A DNA stretch of 6,122 nt, from assembly GCA_030609865.1 (NCBI GenBank), contig JAUWSZ010000173.1:1-6122 (forward strand), in the 5' to 3' direction. Below, in pieces: positions 5,564 to 6,122 of the stretch. How positions within the stretch are numbered: position 1 is the stretch's first letter; the number at the start of each line of letters is the position of its first letter. The position numbers and the translations under genes are program-made. The stretch is from a bacterium. Its GTDB lineage: Bacteria; Desulfobacterota; DSWW01. The notes beneath the pieces were generated by a model. The model ran no database searches. It saw nothing but the letters and a program-made list of their open reading frames with translations, and had not been told where the DNA came from.

Positions 5564-6122
5564 GTGCCCGGTGAAGACAAAAAGGAAACGAGAAGCATCC
5601 CGCGGCTGAAAGAGAAGTATCTTAGCGAAGTGATCCCGCAGTTGATGAAGGATCTCGGGTACAAGAACCTTCTCCAGGCGCCTCGCATAGAGAAAATCGT
5701 CGTGAATATGGGCCTGGGCGAGGCCATTCAGAATATCAAGGTCCTCGACCACGCGAGCGAGGAGCTGGGTCTCATCACCGGACAGAAACCGATCGTCACC
5801 CGGGCCAAGAAGTCAATCTCCAATTTCAAGCTGCGCGCCGGGATGCCGATCGGCTGTTCCGTCACCCTGCGAAGACGACGGATGTACGAGTTCCTCGATC
5901 GGCTGATCAACATCGCTCTGCCCCGCGTCCGGGATTTCCGTGGCATCTCCGCCAAGGCCTTCGACGGCCGGGGAAATTACACGCTCGGCATCCGCGAACA
6001 GATCATCTTCCCTGAAATCAACTACGACAAGATCGACAAGATTCGGGGAATGAACATCACAATCGTCACATCAGCGAAAACGGATGAAGAAGCCAAGGCG
6101 TTCCTGAAGTACATGGGAATGC
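5564..6122 (+). CDS. rplE: 50S ribosomal protein L5 (3' end outside window)
   Basis: L5 binds 5S rRNA and the P-site tRNA elbow in the central protuberance of the 50S subunit. The visible part is 186 complete codons, with only a few residues probably missing at the C-terminus (the family is usually about 180 residues). Signatures are [12 protein letters not shown] (43-54), [13 protein letters not shown] (73-85), [11 protein letters not shown] (93-103), RVRDFRG (121-127), FDGRGNY (133-139) and [14 protein letters not shown] (145-158). The GTG start gives a charged N-terminal extension of roughly 11 residues before the family core at PRLKEKY. A GGAGGAAC Shine-Dalgarno supports it. It starts 19 bp after rplX, and rpsN (S14) would be expected next, outside the window. 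Confidence 0.96.
   Translation, partial: MPGEDKKETRSIPRLKEKYLSEVIPQLMKDLGYKNLLQAPRIEKIVVNMGLGEAIQNIKVLDHASEELGLITGQKPIVTRAKKSISNFKLRAGMPIGCSVTLRRRRMYEFLDRLINIALPRVRDFRGISAKAFDGRGNYTLGIREQIIFPEINYDKIDKIRGMNITIVTSAKTDEEAKAFLKYMGM

Overview
This is a bacterial chromosomal segment carrying the str/S10/spc ribosomal protein gene cluster, all on the + strand. The gene order, the strong Shine-Dalgarno motifs and the protein sequences are clearly bacterial. Some details, such as the S10 C-terminus ending VDVEIKL and the four-cysteine form of L24, resemble deltaproteobacterial (Geobacter-like) and neighbouring phyla as I remember them. That placement is an inference, and I cannot name a genus. The sequence is moderately GC-rich, and 4 of 13 visible starts are TTG or GTG.

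Layout: the 3' end of tuf (EF-Tu, last gene of the str operon) occupies 1-165. A 137-bp spacer follows, holding a striking inverted repeat built from heptamers (170-249). Then come rpsJ (S10), rplD (L4), rplW (L23), rplB (L2), rpsS (S19), rplV (L22), rpsC (S3), rplP (L16), rpmC (L29) and rpsQ (S17), which make up the S10 operon. They are followed without a break by rplN (L14), rplX (L24) and rplE (L5, cut by the window end), the start of the spc operon. Several junctions overlap (rplD/rplW, rplP/rpmC, rpmC/rpsQ, rpsQ/rplN), which suggests one coupled transcript. I see no convincing intrinsic terminator anywhere in the window.

The main anomaly is that rplC (L3), normally between rpsJ and rplD, is absent. 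The S10 stop and the L4 start are only 20 bp apart, and both genes are intact. L3 is an essential early-assembly 50S protein, so the gene has probably moved elsewhere, or the sequence carries a deletion. Secondary oddities are the heptad palindrome between tuf and rpsJ and a 104-bp, GC-rich spacer before rpsC that can form alternative hairpins. The rest is ordinary translation machinery: the proteins assemble into the 30S (S10, S19, S3, S17) and 50S (L4, L23, L2, L22, L16, L29, L14, L24, L5) subunits, and EF-Tu delivers aminoacyl-tRNA. I see no mobile element, CRISPR array, tRNA or new multi-gene system.
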